Source: Aequorivita vladivostokensis (GTDB taxonomy: Bacteria; Bacteroidota; Bacteroidia; Flavobacteriales; Flavobacteriaceae). Taken from it: 64,000 bases of DNA. Positions 25,363-34,905 of this stretch are shown here, one piece after another. Positions within the stretch are counted from its first letter, which is position 1. Each line of letters begins with the position of its first letter. The translations under genes were made by a program, and so were the position numbers. The stretch is taken from contig NZ_JSVU01000008.1 of the NCBI RefSeq assembly GCF_000952855.1, forward strand, positions 1 through 64,000, read 5' to 3'. The notes beneath the pieces were generated by a model. That model was given only the letters and a program-made list of their open reading frames with translations. It made no database searches and was not told where the DNA came from.

Positions 25363-26532
25363 TTAATATTCGTCGTAAGTATCGCCAAAGTTAAACGTTA
25401 AACCAAAACGAAGGGTTCCGTCCAATGGACTGTTTGCCAGTTTTGAGGTAGAGAACAAATATGAAATGTCAATGTTGATTGCGGTATAGCGGAAACCGGC
25501 TCCTAACGAGGCGAATTTTCTAGAACCTTTGTCATCACTTTCGTTGAAATAACCACCTCTAAAGGCGAACACATCCTGATACCAGTACTCGGCCCCCAAG
25601 GCCCACGTAAATTCCTTTAACTCTTCGCTAAATCCATCAGGAGCATCGCCAAATGATGAAAACATTCCTCCGAAAAAGCTTTCGTTATAATAATCATCTT
25701 CATTATTAATGAAACCATCGTTGTTTGAATCGCTAGGTGTTGGAACCAAAAGCTTATTAACTTGTGCAGACACACCAACTTTATTGTATTCGTCAAGAAT
25801 AAAATCAAAACCACCACCCAAAGCAAGGTTTGTTGGCAGGTTACTTTCTGAACCTACTTCATCATATTTTAGCTTCGGACCTATGTTTGAAATATTGAAA
25901 CCCATTCTCCAGCGACCGTCAAAATCGTTATAAGGTATTTCTTCACTTTGGTAATATCCAGCAATATCAACAGCAAATGAATTTGCGGCAGAAGCATCTG
26001 CCAAGGCAGTTTGAAGTTTCAGATCTGAACGAATATATCTACCGGCAACGGCCATTGCAAAACGCTCGCTAAGTCTAAGGGAGTATGAAACGTCAAACAG
26101 CAATTCGTTTGGTTTAACCAGCAAAGGCTCTTCATCTGCTGTTTGGCGTAACTCAATCTCTCCATTACTGAAATAACGGAAACTAGCTGCTACAGCACTA
26201 CGTTCGTTCAATCTATTATAATAAGTTAAATTTCCTAAGAATATATCGTTCACCAATTTGCTTAAGTAAGGAGTGTATGTTACCCCAACTCCTTGTTTTG
26301 ATAAAGAGAAGGCGTATTTTGCTGGATTCCATTGTTGTGAAAAAGCATCGGCAGAGGTAGTAACCCCTATATCACCCATACCTGCTGCACGTGGATCTGC
26401 AGCTATCAAAATAAAAGGAACACCTGTTGTGATTACGCGATTCTCGATTCCTGTATTTTCGTTACCCGGATCTTGCGCCATACCCTTAAAGGCAACTAAA
26501 CTTAATAAAATTGGAATAAATAATTTCTTCAT
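25363..26532 (-). CDS. porV: Type IX secretion outer-membrane protein PorV (LptO)
   Basis: 389 residues, signal peptide at the N terminus (MKKLFIPILLSLVAFKGMAQ). FadL-like barrel of the PorV family; typical features are VPFILIAADPRAAGMGDIGVTTSADAFSQQWNPAKYAF near the start, repeated amphipathic strands and a C-terminal FGLTFNFGD strand. PorV carries cargo from the translocon to the attachment complex with PorU, encoded immediately upstream on the same strand. The porU-porV-gldJ neighbourhood is conserved in flavobacteria. Confidence 0.95.
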   Translation of the reverse strand: MKKLFIPILLSLVAFKGMAQDPGNENTGIENRVITTGVPFILIAADPRAAGMGDIGVTTSADAFSQQWNPAKYAFSLSKQGVGVTYTPYLSKLVNDIFLGNLTYYNRLNERSAVAASFRYFSNGEIELRQTADEEPLLVKPNELLFDVSYSLRLSERFAMAVAGRYIRSDLKLQTALADASAANSFAVDIAGYYQSEEIPYNDFDGRWRMGFNISNIGPKLKYDEVGSESNLPTNLALGGGFDFILDEYNKVGVSAQVNKLLVPTPSDSNNDGFINNEDDYYNESFFGGMFSSFGDAPDGFSEELKEFTWALGAEYWYQDVFAFRGGYFNESDDKGSRKFASLGAGFRYTAINIDISYLFSTSKLANSPLDGTLRFGLTFNFGDTYDEY

Positions 26533-26548
26533 ATTAAATAATTTTGGA

Positions 26549-26556
26549 CAAATATA
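26549..26556 (-). promoter_or_regulatory. -7 box (TATATTTG) of porV
   Basis: TATATTTG on the minus strand, 16 bases before the porV ATG and within the 34-base porU-porV spacer. porV may thus have its own promoter in addition to read-through from porU. Confidence 0.5.
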
Positions 26557-26566
26557 ATTTTAATTT

Positions 26567-29500
26567 TTAAAGGATTACTAGTTTCTCGAATTTTTCAACC
26601 CGCTGATTGGTTAACGCAGATCTTACGGTTATCTTATAAACGTAAACACCTTTTCCTATACGGTCTCCAAAATCATCGCGGCCGTCCCAAGTTATGTCAC
26701 GGCATAAAAAGCTACCGGAAGGTGGCAAGGTTGCATTTTTGGTCCAGACTACTTTTCCGGTTACCGTAAACACTTGCACCTGCACATCCAAAGTCTCGTC
26801 CGGACGGTTATGGTTGAACCAAAACTGGGTATAGTTTACAAACGGATTGGGATAATTTAGCACCCGCGTAATTTCAAGTTTGTCATTGCCCGCAACTATA
26901 AACTGTATTTCGGCGGTTGATGAATTGTTATAAACATCCCAGGCCTTTAGCGTTAGGGTGTGGAGTCCGTCCTCCAAATCGCGGAATTTATAGGTGGTCT
27001 TTCCTTTGGAATAGTCATCAACATCAGCCTGATAAAATTCATTCAACACAAATGGGTTGGCCTCATCACCATCCAAAATCGCAACTATGTCGTGGCCAAT
27101 ACCACTTGCTGTATTTATTCCATTTGGATCCTCCAGTTTTGCAAGCAACATAGGTGAATCGTCCGTGATACCTCCTGACACGAAGCTTTCGTCATTCATA
27201 TATAATTTTATCAAGGGGCCTTCGTTATCTTCAGGCGCGTTTTCGTTGAGTCCGCCCACGTCCAAATCTAGGTTGACCCCTGCTTGATCTTCTAAAACAT
27301 TGTTTCTTTTGGCATATAGGCTTACTCTACCTTTTCCCACTGGAATCTGAATATCACGCGGAACCACAAACTCAAAGTCAAAAAGACCATTTGCCACCGT
27401 GGCCTGGCCATTGAAAATTCCTTCTCCCAATGTGATGAAATCCATGATTACCACTGGGCCAGTTCGATTCCGTTGGGTACCATCGTTCCCCAAGGTTTGC
27501 CGTTCTACATTTTTATCAAAAATCTTTGCCTCAAGAATGCCGTTGTAATTAGTCATCAAAGCCCCAGATTCATTAACCACCTCTCCCTCAAATTTTACTT
27601 TGCTCAAAGCTTTAAGGGTATCGGTGGCTTGGCCTATGGGCACCCCGTTCAATTTGGTTAACCGGATACTTTTCTTAGGAAATGCAAGTTGCATTGCTGG
27701 ATCGCCAATATAAAAAACTACACGTCTTAAATCGCTGCCAATCTCTGCTTTGGCACGTCTGAGGCCCTCAGCAGGGGTATTGGGCACATCAACTCCATAG
27801 CCAAAAAGCTCATCTGCCAAAAGCACATTGAAATCAACTCCTGTGTCAACATAAATTGCCCGGGTGGTAGTGACCAACGAGATAGCACCTCCATTTTTGT
27901 TTTGATAGGTAAGCTCTCCAGCCGTGATTCGCAAAGGATTGTCAAATTTTGTGAATTCACAAGTAACCGTTATCATACAAGGCAAATTGTTGCTGTTGTT
28001 GAAATTTTCGGCCATCTGTTTTGTGTAAATGTATTCCGCCGACAGACCGTCTTCCCCACCGTGCCCAAAATAATCTATAATAATGGCTCCAGCATCAAAG
28101 GCATTCTTTATTGCCTCGTTTACTTCGGGATATCTATTTCCTCCCGCAGAGGCCTGTTGCTGGTATGAATCGCTGTGAATTTTCTTTACGTTTATAAAAG
28201 GCTTTTCTACCGAAATCTGATCGCCCAATGCATCCAGATTAAACTGCAGATCAATATCACTCCGTTTATCGGCATCGTCTGAAATTAGCACAAAATTGTT
28301 TCTCCAATTGCCGTAAGAAGTCTCAGACGTGTATCTTATTATCTTATCCACCATGGCATTGGCCAGAGAAACATTGTCCACAACTATTCTTCCCATTGCT
28401 ATATCCAGGAAATCAATATCGCCCCCCTCTGAACCTATAGTGCCTTCGCATTCTCCCATACTTCCATAGAAATCATCAGACATAAAGGATTGCGCTATAC
28501 TGATTCCTTTTACGGTTTGGAAAGTGGGAACAATATTATTGTTATTGGCTAGTCTATTTTTATAGTCTATGGAGGCATCACCCATTATGCCCACATATTT
28601 CACCCTCTTTGATTCTTCCGAGGCGTTATTGTACACATAGCGCACAAAGTTTCGTATGGCGCTGATCTCCTGCCGGCCAGAGCTGAATTCTTCATAAATT
28701 TTATCTGTTGTAACTACCTTCACATTCAACCCCTGAAGATTTTTGTGATAAGTGGCCAATCTTAAGGCAGGCTGGATAAGGAATGGGGCGGTGATAATAA
28801 GATAATCTACATCTTGGAAATTTCCTGAGGCATCCTTAAAAATGGTACCTTTTAAATTTTGATTCTGCACTGCAGACTGCGCTATCTTTACCGGTGCGAA
28901 ATAATTATTCGGATTAATGGCGACATATTCGCGAACCTCCCCCAAGGTCTGTTTAAAACTAAAAGTGGAAGCGTTCCCCTCGTTTTGTTTGGAGGTAATG
29001 AATTGCATATCCGTAACATCCCATACTTGTGAAATCTGCGAAGCGTTACTAATTTGATATTCGCCAATACCAGCTAGGGTTGTGGCAGCCTTATATCTAA
29101 AGTTGAACTGGCTATCTACTCCGCTCAGCTTTCTAACCGCCCATATAGCTATATAGTCCAGATAAGCAATGCTTGAAGGATTGCCGGCGTTGTTATATTT
29201 TAAATCAATCTGAACGGTCTCACTATTTGCGGGAATTTCCTTATAATAGGTATCTATATCCAGCAGACCTCCCTCCCCCAACAAACGAAAATTTATAGGA
29301 TCCAGACTCGTACTGTTTACGGTAACCGCCATAGAAGTGTTGCTTTCAGAAGCCGCCGCGGAGGTTATGGTAAGTTTCATGGGCTTTCCCGCTACGATAT
29401 TCGGAAATTCAAAGGTGAAACTTTGTTCACTTTCAATATCAAACCGATTGCCGAACCACATTCTTCCCAGTTTAGTGGGATTCTCTTCATCTTTTTCATG

Positions 29501-30424
29501 AAATTGATAATCATCAAACTCATTTATTGTAAATTCCGTAGCCCCTGTGGGTTCTACCATAGCCCGAACGCGTTTGCCCGGGGCTCCATCGGCGGTGATA
29601 TAATAATATGAGTCGTTGCTATACGGGTTTAAATTGGAATCGTTTTCCTCCACATAGCCTTCCGTGTTGGTGCCGTAAAAGAGAACATAATCTCCTCCGT
29701 CAAAAGAACCGTCTTCCTCTCCCACTACCTGGATGGCATTTTCCGGAAGGTCGAAAAATTTAGTTTCCGAATTTAACAATGGTAACGATTTTCCACCAAA
29801 TCCATACACTTTAAGGTTTCTGGGGTTTATTGCATCGGTATTCATCCCCAAACTGTTCAGAAATGCCTTATCTATTTTATGGACGCCTGTTTTTTCAACC
29901 TTAAATTTAAACCACTGTCCTGTGGCCAGAACAGAATTTGTAATTGGCGGAGTATAATCTGCGCATAGCGGACCATAGCGATAGGCCACATTAAAAGACA
30001 ACACCTTGCGGTAGCCTCCGGAAGTTTTCACTATAGGTGAAATTTTAAGGACGGTATAAAGTTTTTCCCGCGAGCGGTTACTGCCAATGGAGTATTCCAG
30101 TTCGCCCGGAACAAGATCGGTATTTATCTTGCTTAATTCTTCCGAAGAAACGGTGCCGTACTGCACATCAGTAATCCTTACGGAACCTTTATCGGCAAAA
30201 CCAGCATCCTCCCAATGGGTTTGGTAACTAACCCTTTCCTTGTTCGCCTGCAGCTTCAAAGCTTCCAGCGCTTTCTGCTTGGCAGATATCGCGGTTTTAT
30301 TTGCGCCATCAGTGCTGCTAATTGCAGGATTCTGGCCTCCCCAATCTATGGTTATACTTTTGGACTGCGCCTTTCCAATCAAAGGCATCGCAATTAAAAT
30401 AAAAAGAAGTATCGCTTTTCTCAT
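26567..30424 (-). CDS. porU: Type IX secretion sortase/peptidase PorU
   Basis: About 1285 residues from the ATG at 30424 (MRKAILLFILIAMPLIGKAQ, a clear signal peptide). A longer frame to 30466 would start upstream of the -7 box and is rejected. The gingipain-type C25 peptidase domain lies in the middle: IIDYFGHGGEDGLS carries the catalytic His and MITVTCEFTKFDNP the Cys. PorU cleaves C-terminal sorting domains and attaches cargo to the cell surface. Its own C terminus (YPNPFVNYTQFWF ... KGVYVYKITV ... FEKLVIL) resembles a sorting/FlgD-like domain, as in known PorU. Length is normal for flavobacteria. Confidence 0.95.
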   Translation of the reverse strand: MRKAILLFILIAMPLIGKAQSKSITIDWGGQNPAISSTDGANKTAISAKQKALEALKLQANKERVSYQTHWEDAGFADKGSVRITDVQYGTVSSEELSKINTDLVPGELEYSIGSNRSREKLYTVLKISPIVKTSGGYRKVLSFNVAYRYGPLCADYTPPITNSVLATGQWFKFKVEKTGVHKIDKAFLNSLGMNTDAINPRNLKVYGFGGKSLPLLNSETKFFDLPENAIQVVGEEDGSFDGGDYVLFYGTNTEGYVEENDSNLNPYSNDSYYYITADGAPGKRVRAMVEPTGATEFTINEFDDYQFHEKDEENPTKLGRMWFGNRFDIESEQSFTFEFPNIVAGKPMKLTITSAAASESNTSMAVTVNSTSLDPINFRLLGEGGLLDIDTYYKEIPANSETVQIDLKYNNAGNPSSIAYLDYIAIWAVRKLSGVDSQFNFRYKAATTLAGIGEYQISNASQISQVWDVTDMQFITSKQNEGNASTFSFKQTLGEVREYVAINPNNYFAPVKIAQSAVQNQNLKGTIFKDASGNFQDVDYLIITAPFLIQPALRLATYHKNLQGLNVKVVTTDKIYEEFSSGRQEISAIRNFVRYVYNNASEESKRVKYVGIMGDASIDYKNRLANNNNIVPTFQTVKGISIAQSFMSDDFYGSMGECEGTIGSEGGDIDFLDIAMGRIVVDNVSLANAMVDKIIRYTSETSYGNWRNNFVLISDDADKRSDIDLQFNLDALGDQISVEKPFINVKKIHSDSYQQQASAGGNRYPEVNEAIKNAFDAGAIIIDYFGHGGEDGLSAEYIYTKQMAENFNNSNNLPCMITVTCEFTKFDNPLRITAGELTYQNKNGGAISLVTTTRAIYVDTGVDFNVLLADELFGYGVDVPNTPAEGLRRAKAEIGSDLRRVVFYIGDPAMQLAFPKKSIRLTKLNGVPIGQATDTLKALSKVKFEGEVVNESGALMTNYNGILEAKIFDKNVERQTLGNDGTQRNRTGPVVIMDFITLGEGIFNGQATVANGLFDFEFVVPRDIQIPVGKGRVSLYAKRNNVLEDQAGVNLDLDVGGLNENAPEDNEGPLIKLYMNDESFVSGGITDDSPMLLAKLEDPNGINTASGIGHDIVAILDGDEANPFVLNEFYQADVDDYSKGKTTYKFRDLEDGLHTLTLKAWDVYNNSSTAEIQFIVAGNDKLEITRVLNYPNPFVNYTQFWFNHNRPDETLDVQVQVFTVTGKVVWTKNATLPPSGSFLCRDITWDGRDDFGDRIGKGVYVYKITVRSALTNQRVEKFEKLVIL

Positions 30425-30441
30425 TAGTACCAATAACGCTT

Positions 30442-30449
30442 CAAATATA
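30442..30449 (-). promoter_or_regulatory. -7 box (TATATTTG) of porU
   Basis: TATATTTG on the minus strand 17 bases before the porU ATG. It lies in the 221-base divergent region shared with gldJ. For gldJ only a TATATTGC sequence at 30611-30618, one base off the consensus, is seen. Confidence 0.5.
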
Positions 30450-30645
30450 CACTTAGTATAAGCCAACTTTTATAAACTTTTTCACTAACATAGTATTAGG
30501 ATAATAATTTTAAAACTAATACGTTTGCATACGGGATTGGTAGTAAAAACCTTTTAAAACCCCACAGCGCAATAATAACAAAATATTATTGTGTTTTTGT
30601 CGTTAATTACTATATTGCGAACCCAATTTTATCATATTTGAATCT

Positions 30646-32319
30646 ATGATGTTAAGAAAAAACCTAGCATTAAAGCTATTTGTTACTGTAATAGCGGCCA
30701 CCCTTTTTGTGGGCTGCAACAAATCTCGAGACTACAAAAACAGCTCGCGCGCCACTGGCTGGAAAATGAACGCCAAAGAGGGCGGATTTCAGTATAACCC
30801 AGAGTCTAAAGAACAGGAAACAGGCCCCGGCCTAGTGTTTGTTGAAGGAGGAACCTTTACCATGGGAAGAGTTCAGGACGACCCCATGCACGACTGGAAC
30901 AATTCCCCAAACCAACAGCACGTTCAGTCATTCTATATGGACGAAACCGAAGTCACCAACCTAATGTATCTTGAATACTTAGATTGGTTAAAGAAAGTTT
31001 TCCCTCCATCTGATGAAAATTATCGCAAAATTTATGAAGGTGCAGTTCCAGATACGCTCGTTTGGAGAAACCGCCTAGGTTTTAATGAGGTTATGACAAA
31101 CAACTACCTTCGTCATCCCGCATACGCAGAATACCCTGTGGTAGGCGTGAGTTGGGTGCAAGCCGTTGAGTTCAGTAACTGGAGAACGGACCGCGTTAAC
31201 GAAATGGTTTTGGAAACAAACGGTATTACCGCACGGAATGCCCGTTATGACGTGGAGCCAGGAGAAACCTTCAGTACCGAAACCTATTTGAATGCCCCTA
31301 CCCTCACTTACGGCGGCAATGATTCCATTACCCGTGGCGGAAAAAAATCTGAATCCATCGCGAAAAGAAGCAAAGACAGCACCAATCTGTACATAGGTCG
31401 CGAGGATGGTCTTTTACTGCCTGCCTACCGCCTTCCTACTGAAACGGAATGGGAATATGCAGCACTTGGCCTGGTTGGCATTCGTAACTACAATGTTTAT
31501 AGAGGAAAGAAAAAATACCCATGGGATGGACAATATACTCGTTCCGGGAAGAGAAGATCGCGTGGCGACCAATTGGCAAACTTCAAGCAAGGTGATGGCG
31601 ATTATGGTGGGATAGCTGGATGGAGTGATGATGGAGCCGATATTACCGCCCAGGTGAAATCATATGAACCAAACGATTTCGGACTATACGATATGGCAGG
31701 TAATGTTGCGGAATGGGTAGCAGACGTTTACCGCCCTATAGTTGATGATGAATTTAATGATTTTAACTATTACCGTGGAAACGTTTACACTAAGAACTCA
31801 ATTGGTGAAGACGGAAAGGTAAGAGTGGTTACCATGGATTCCATCATTTACGACACGCTGAGCAATGGAAAAATCGTAGCGCGCAACTTGCCGGGAGAAA
31901 TCCTTCAGGTACCAGTTGATGAAAACGAAACCTATTTGAGAACAAATTTCTCTCAAAGCGATAACCGCGACTACCGCGATGGCGACAAGCGATCATCACG
32001 TTACTATCAATCTTTTGCCGATGAGGACAGCGAGACCGAAGGCACTAACCGTATGTACAATTCACCTATACAAAAAGTGTATGCAGATAGTACAGGCGCC
32101 TTAGATCGTCAGTATGACAAATCTTCAAACAGAACTACTTTGGTTGACAATGAAGTTCGTGTATATAAAGGAGGATCGTGGAGAGATCGCGATTACTGGC
32201 TGGATCCGGCGCAAAGACGTTATTTCCCTCAGGATATGGCAACAGACTATATTGGGTTTAGATGTGCTATGAGCCGTGTAGGTTCAAAATCCAAAAAAGG
32301 AAAACGTCCACGTAATTAG
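30646..32319 (+). CDS. gldJ: Gliding motility lipoprotein GldJ
   Basis: 557 residues. Lipoprotein signal MMLRKNLALKLFVTVIAATLFVGC. The rest is a formylglycine-generating-enzyme/SUMF1-like fold (FVEGGTFTMGRVQDDPMHDWNNSPNQQHV, YRLPTETEWEYAAL, YDMAGNVAEWVADVYRP, VYKGGSWRDRDYW, YIGFRCAM), as in GldJ and GldK. GldJ is needed for gliding and type IX secretion and stabilises GldK. Divergent from porU, with murF downstream: the usual flavobacterial order, which favours GldJ over GldK. Confidence 0.95.
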   Translation: MMLRKNLALKLFVTVIAATLFVGCNKSRDYKNSSRATGWKMNAKEGGFQYNPESKEQETGPGLVFVEGGTFTMGRVQDDPMHDWNNSPNQQHVQSFYMDETEVTNLMYLEYLDWLKKVFPPSDENYRKIYEGAVPDTLVWRNRLGFNEVMTNNYLRHPAYAEYPVVGVSWVQAVEFSNWRTDRVNEMVLETNGITARNARYDVEPGETFSTETYLNAPTLTYGGNDSITRGGKKSESIAKRSKDSTNLYIGREDGLLLPAYRLPTETEWEYAALGLVGIRNYNVYRGKKKYPWDGQYTRSGKRRSRGDQLANFKQGDGDYGGIAGWSDDGADITAQVKSYEPNDFGLYDMAGNVAEWVADVYRPIVDDEFNDFNYYRGNVYTKNSIGEDGKVRVVTMDSIIYDTLSNGKIVARNLPGEILQVPVDENETYLRTNFSQSDNRDYRDGDKRSSRYYQSFADEDSETEGTNRMYNSPIQKVYADSTGALDRQYDKSSNRTTLVDNEVRVYKGGSWRDRDYWLDPAQRRYFPQDMATDYIGFRCAMSRVGSKSKKGKRPRN

Positions 32320-32341
32320 AAATTTAGAAAAAAATAAAAAC

Positions 32342-32376
32342 AACCCTCCTTGGCATACAGCTTCGGAGGGTTTTTT
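32342..32376 (+). terminator. Intrinsic terminator after gldJ
   Basis: AACCCTCC at 32342-32349 pairs with GGAGGGTT at 32365-32372, followed by TTTTTT. A textbook Rho-independent terminator, 15 bases before murF begins. Confidence 0.85.
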
Positions 32377-32390
32377 AGTATATTTATTTT

Positions 32391-33671
32391 ATGAATATAC
32401 CATCCCTCCACCATTATTTTTTACAGAGTAGCGGCATAAGTACCGACACCCGGAAAATTTATAAGAACTCCCTTTATTTTGCTCTAAAGGGTGAAAATTT
32501 CAATGGAAATCTTTTTGCGCAGGAAGCTTTAGACAAGGGCGCCTTCAAAGTGGTAATCGATGAGGCCGCTTTTCACAAAACGAACGGGGAAACAATTTTA
32601 GTTGAAAACGTACTTTTGGCACTTCAGCAGTTGGCCAGTTTTCACAGAAAATATTTAAATCTTCCAATCATATCGCTTACGGGCAGTAATGGGAAAACCA
32701 CTTCCAAGGAATTAATAAATGCAGTGCTTTCCCAAAAATTCAATACTGTGGCCACCCAAGGAAATTTGAACAATCATATAGGTGTACCCTTAACGCTGCT
32801 AAAAATGGATAAGCAAACTGAACTTGGCATTGTTGAGATGGGCGCAAACCATTTGGGCGAAATAAAATTATTGAGCGAAATTGCCAAACCAGATTACGGA
32901 TATATTACAAATTTCGGAAAGGCCCACTTGGAAGGTTTTGGAAGTTTGGAGGGCGTGATTCAGGGCAAGACAGAGCTCTATCAATTTCTAAAACAAAACA
33001 ATAAGAAAGTTTTTGTCAATGCCAGTGACCCTAAGCAAATGGAAAACTCCACAGGGATTGATAGAATAACCTTTGGAACTGCCCAGAGTGACTTCAACAT
33101 TCAATTATTGGACAGTTCCCATCACCTTTTGGTAGCCTTCGGTGATACAAAAATTCAAAGTAATCTCGTGGGAGCGTATAATTTTGTAAATCTTTCCGCA
33201 GCTATTGCGATAGGCGCCTATTTTCAGGTATCTTCTGAAAAAATTAAAGCGGGCATTGAAAGCTATATTCCATCAAACAATCGTTCTCAAGTAATTGCCA
33301 AAGGCTCCAACAACATTTTAATGGATGCCTATAACGCCAATCCAACCAGCATGCTGGCCGCTCTGGAAAATTTCAAACAAACGGCGGGGGCGAACAAGAT
33401 TCTCTTTTTGGGAGACATGTTTGAACTGGGAAAAGATGCCGAAAAAGAACACCAAAATATCGTTGATTTCTTGGCAGAAAACCCCTTTGGAAGCGTTTAT
33501 TTAATAGGAATCAATTTCTTTAAAACATCGAATCCTGCGTCGCACATTAAACAATTTGAAACCTTTGACGAGTTAAAGAAGACACTCGCAAAGGAAAATC
33601 CGAAGAATGCAACTATCCTTATAAAAGGTTCCCGCGGAATGGCTTTGGAAAGAATTTTGGACGTTATTTAA
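32391..33671 (+). CDS. murF: UDP-N-acetylmuramoyl-tripeptide--D-alanyl-D-alanine ligase
   Basis: 426 residues. Mur ligase with the ATP loop SLTGSNGKTTSKEL, central-domain GIVEMGANHLGEI and ITNFGKAHLEGFG, and the C-terminal domain with LMDAYNANPTSM and LFLGDMFELG. These match MurF, which adds D-Ala-D-Ala to the UDP-MurNAc-tripeptide. It starts right after the gldJ terminator; no good -7 box is seen, so some read-through may be needed. Confidence 0.95.
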   Translation: MNIPSLHHYFLQSSGISTDTRKIYKNSLYFALKGENFNGNLFAQEALDKGAFKVVIDEAAFHKTNGETILVENVLLALQQLASFHRKYLNLPIISLTGSNGKTTSKELINAVLSQKFNTVATQGNLNNHIGVPLTLLKMDKQTELGIVEMGANHLGEIKLLSEIAKPDYGYITNFGKAHLEGFGSLEGVIQGKTELYQFLKQNNKKVFVNASDPKQMENSTGIDRITFGTAQSDFNIQLLDSSHHLLVAFGDTKIQSNLVGAYNFVNLSAAIAIGAYFQVSSEKIKAGIESYIPSNNRSQVIAKGSNNILMDAYNANPTSMLAALENFKQTAGANKILFLGDMFELGKDAEKEHQNIVDFLAENPFGSVYLIGINFFKTSNPASHIKQFETFDELKKTLAKENPKNATILIKGSRGMALERILDVI

Positions 33672-33673
33672 GC

Positions 33674-34090
33674 CTATTCAAGAAAGCTATAGGCAAACTC
33701 CAGATTATCTATAACAAGATTATTTTCTAAATCTGAAATTGTCCATTTTACCGGCCAAGCCTTTATAAAACTCCAGGACTTATGGGCGTTCCCGGCTTCA
33801 TCCAATAAGTTAACAACTATATCTTTGGTTTCCACGGAATCTGCTGAATTACCATTTAAGGTTCCTAAACACCAAGTTACAATCTCAGAATCCTTAGGCG
33901 CCAACCCGCACTTTAAAATCAAATTTGAGAATTTAGCAGAAGTAGGCACGTGCTGTTGTATGCTGTTATCTGAAATATCCTCCAATTCCATTAAAACCCC
34001 AGATAATTCCTTAAAAACAATCCTGTCCTTTTCGGTATTATCACGAAAACTGAGTTCAAAGGAAAAAAATACGGGAGGATACTTATTCAT
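33674..34090 (-). CDS. Contractile-tail tube protein, T4 gp19 / eCIS type
   Basis: 138 residues. The C-terminal part is diagnostic for the phage T4 gp19-like tube family: VETKDIVVNLLDEAGNAHKSW, FIKAWPVKWTISDLEN, LVIDNLEFAYSF. The N-terminal half has ELSGVLMELED and the FSNLILKCGL segment expected in this fold. Such proteins build the inner tube of extracellular contractile injection systems (Afp/PVC type) and contractile phage tails. No sheath, baseplate, ATPase or toxin gene is nearby. Two bases separate it from the broken homologous gene upstream. The frame is intact, but it may be a relic without partners. The stop lies three bases from the murF stop (convergent). Confidence 0.8.
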   Translation of the reverse strand: MNKYPPVFFSFELSFRDNTEKDRIVFKELSGVLMELEDISDNSIQQHVPTSAKFSNLILKCGLAPKDSEIVTWCLGTLNGNSADSVETKDIVVNLLDEAGNAHKSWSFIKAWPVKWTISDLENNLVIDNLEFAYSFLE

Positions 34091-34092
34091 AG

Positions 34093-34544
34093 CTATCCGT
34101 TACTAATCGAAAACCCTTCATGGCTGAGCTCTATAGATTTCACGGCAACTTCTGCTGTATTAACTAAATCTATTCCGACGATTTGGGAAGGCCAAGCTTT
34201 ATGTAAAGTATAAGTCATAAAAGGATTTTCAGTTTCGTCCAAAAGTTGGATGGTTACAGTTTCCTTTTTTACGGTATTCTTTTTTATGGTGTCATACCAT
34301 TTTTTGAAACTGTCATCGTTTATAAAGATTACCTTCTGTAGAGTTACATTTCCAATTTTAGTTCTATTTGACATTTTTGGGACAGAGAATTGATTGCTAT
34401 CATCGCTCCTATTTCTATTCCGGCTTCTCCAATTTCCAAACCTGAAACTTCTTGAAATGCAGCTCTATTATCCAGTGATTCAAAATGTACCGTAAAGTAA
34501 AACTTAGGTATGGGCTAAATACGGTCCTGTGCTTCTCCTGCCAT
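34093..34544 (-). pseudogene. Broken second gp19-like tail tube gene (premature stop plus frameshift)
   Basis: Translating the minus strand from the ATG at 34544 gives MAGEAQDRI, then TAG (34517-34515), then PIPKFYFTVHF and AAFQEVSGLEIG, the standard N terminus of gp19/eCIS tube proteins. Near 34400-34410 the homology jumps frame: GIEI in frame one, then SDDSNQFSVPKM and NRTKIGNVTLQKV in another, continuing to the stop at 34093 with VTIQLLDETENPFMTYTLHKAWPS and VKSIELSHEGF. So at least one nonsense change and one small indel have disabled a gene of about 150 codons. The ATG at 34374 yields only a C-terminal 93-residue piece. Confidence 0.8.
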
Positions 34545-34784
34545 CTTATATAATATAAAAGTGATTCTATAATATTAATCAGAAAAATACTGGAATCCTA
34601 TAAGTACGACTACGTAAATTTAGGTCGCCGAAAACCCAAGAGAAAGATGATTTCAGAATAAAAATTTGGAAACTTGTCCAGGGAGCGCGCAACTATCCGC
34701 GAAACCGGTATGGTGCCACGCAAAGACACGATTTCATTCAAACCCAAAGCGCTGGGAGAATACTTAACTACAAATATTGTTTTG
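34545..34784. other. Non-coding stretch between tail-tube relic and tRNA-Val
   Basis: About 240 bases without a convincing gene. One minus-strand frame (34610-34792) is open for 60 codons but runs into the tRNA and resembles nothing I recognise. This could hold decayed remains of the same lost element as the tail-tube genes; nothing in it proves that. Confidence 0.4.
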
Positions 34785-34859
34785 TGGGTCATACTGGATT
34801 CGAACCAGTGACTTCTACCCTGTCAAGGTAACACTCTGAACCAACTGAGTTAATGACCC
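34785..34859 (-). tRNA. tRNA-Val (GAC)
   Basis: On the minus strand the acceptor stem GGGTCAT pairs with ATGACCC. The anticodon stem TTACC/GGTAG encloses loop TTGACAG, giving anticodon GAC (reads GUC/GUU, valine). The T-arm has the canonical GGTTCGAATCC. The CCA end is not encoded (after the discriminator A comes CAAA). The 3' end of the tRNA faces the tail-tube relic, the usual side for integration of mobile elements. Confidence 0.9.
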
Positions 34860-34905
34860 AAATTTCAAGGCACCAAAATACAAATTAGAAACCCCAAAGT
34901 GAAAC

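Noticed and set aside
30425-30466. Longer start for porU
   Set aside because: It would place the start codon upstream of a good -7 box and put 14 polar residues before a perfect signal peptide.
34610-34792. 60-codon frame on the minus strand beside tRNA-Val
   Set aside because: Its start is inside the tRNA gene, and the product resembles no family I recognise. Possibly decayed sequence, but not supportable as a gene.
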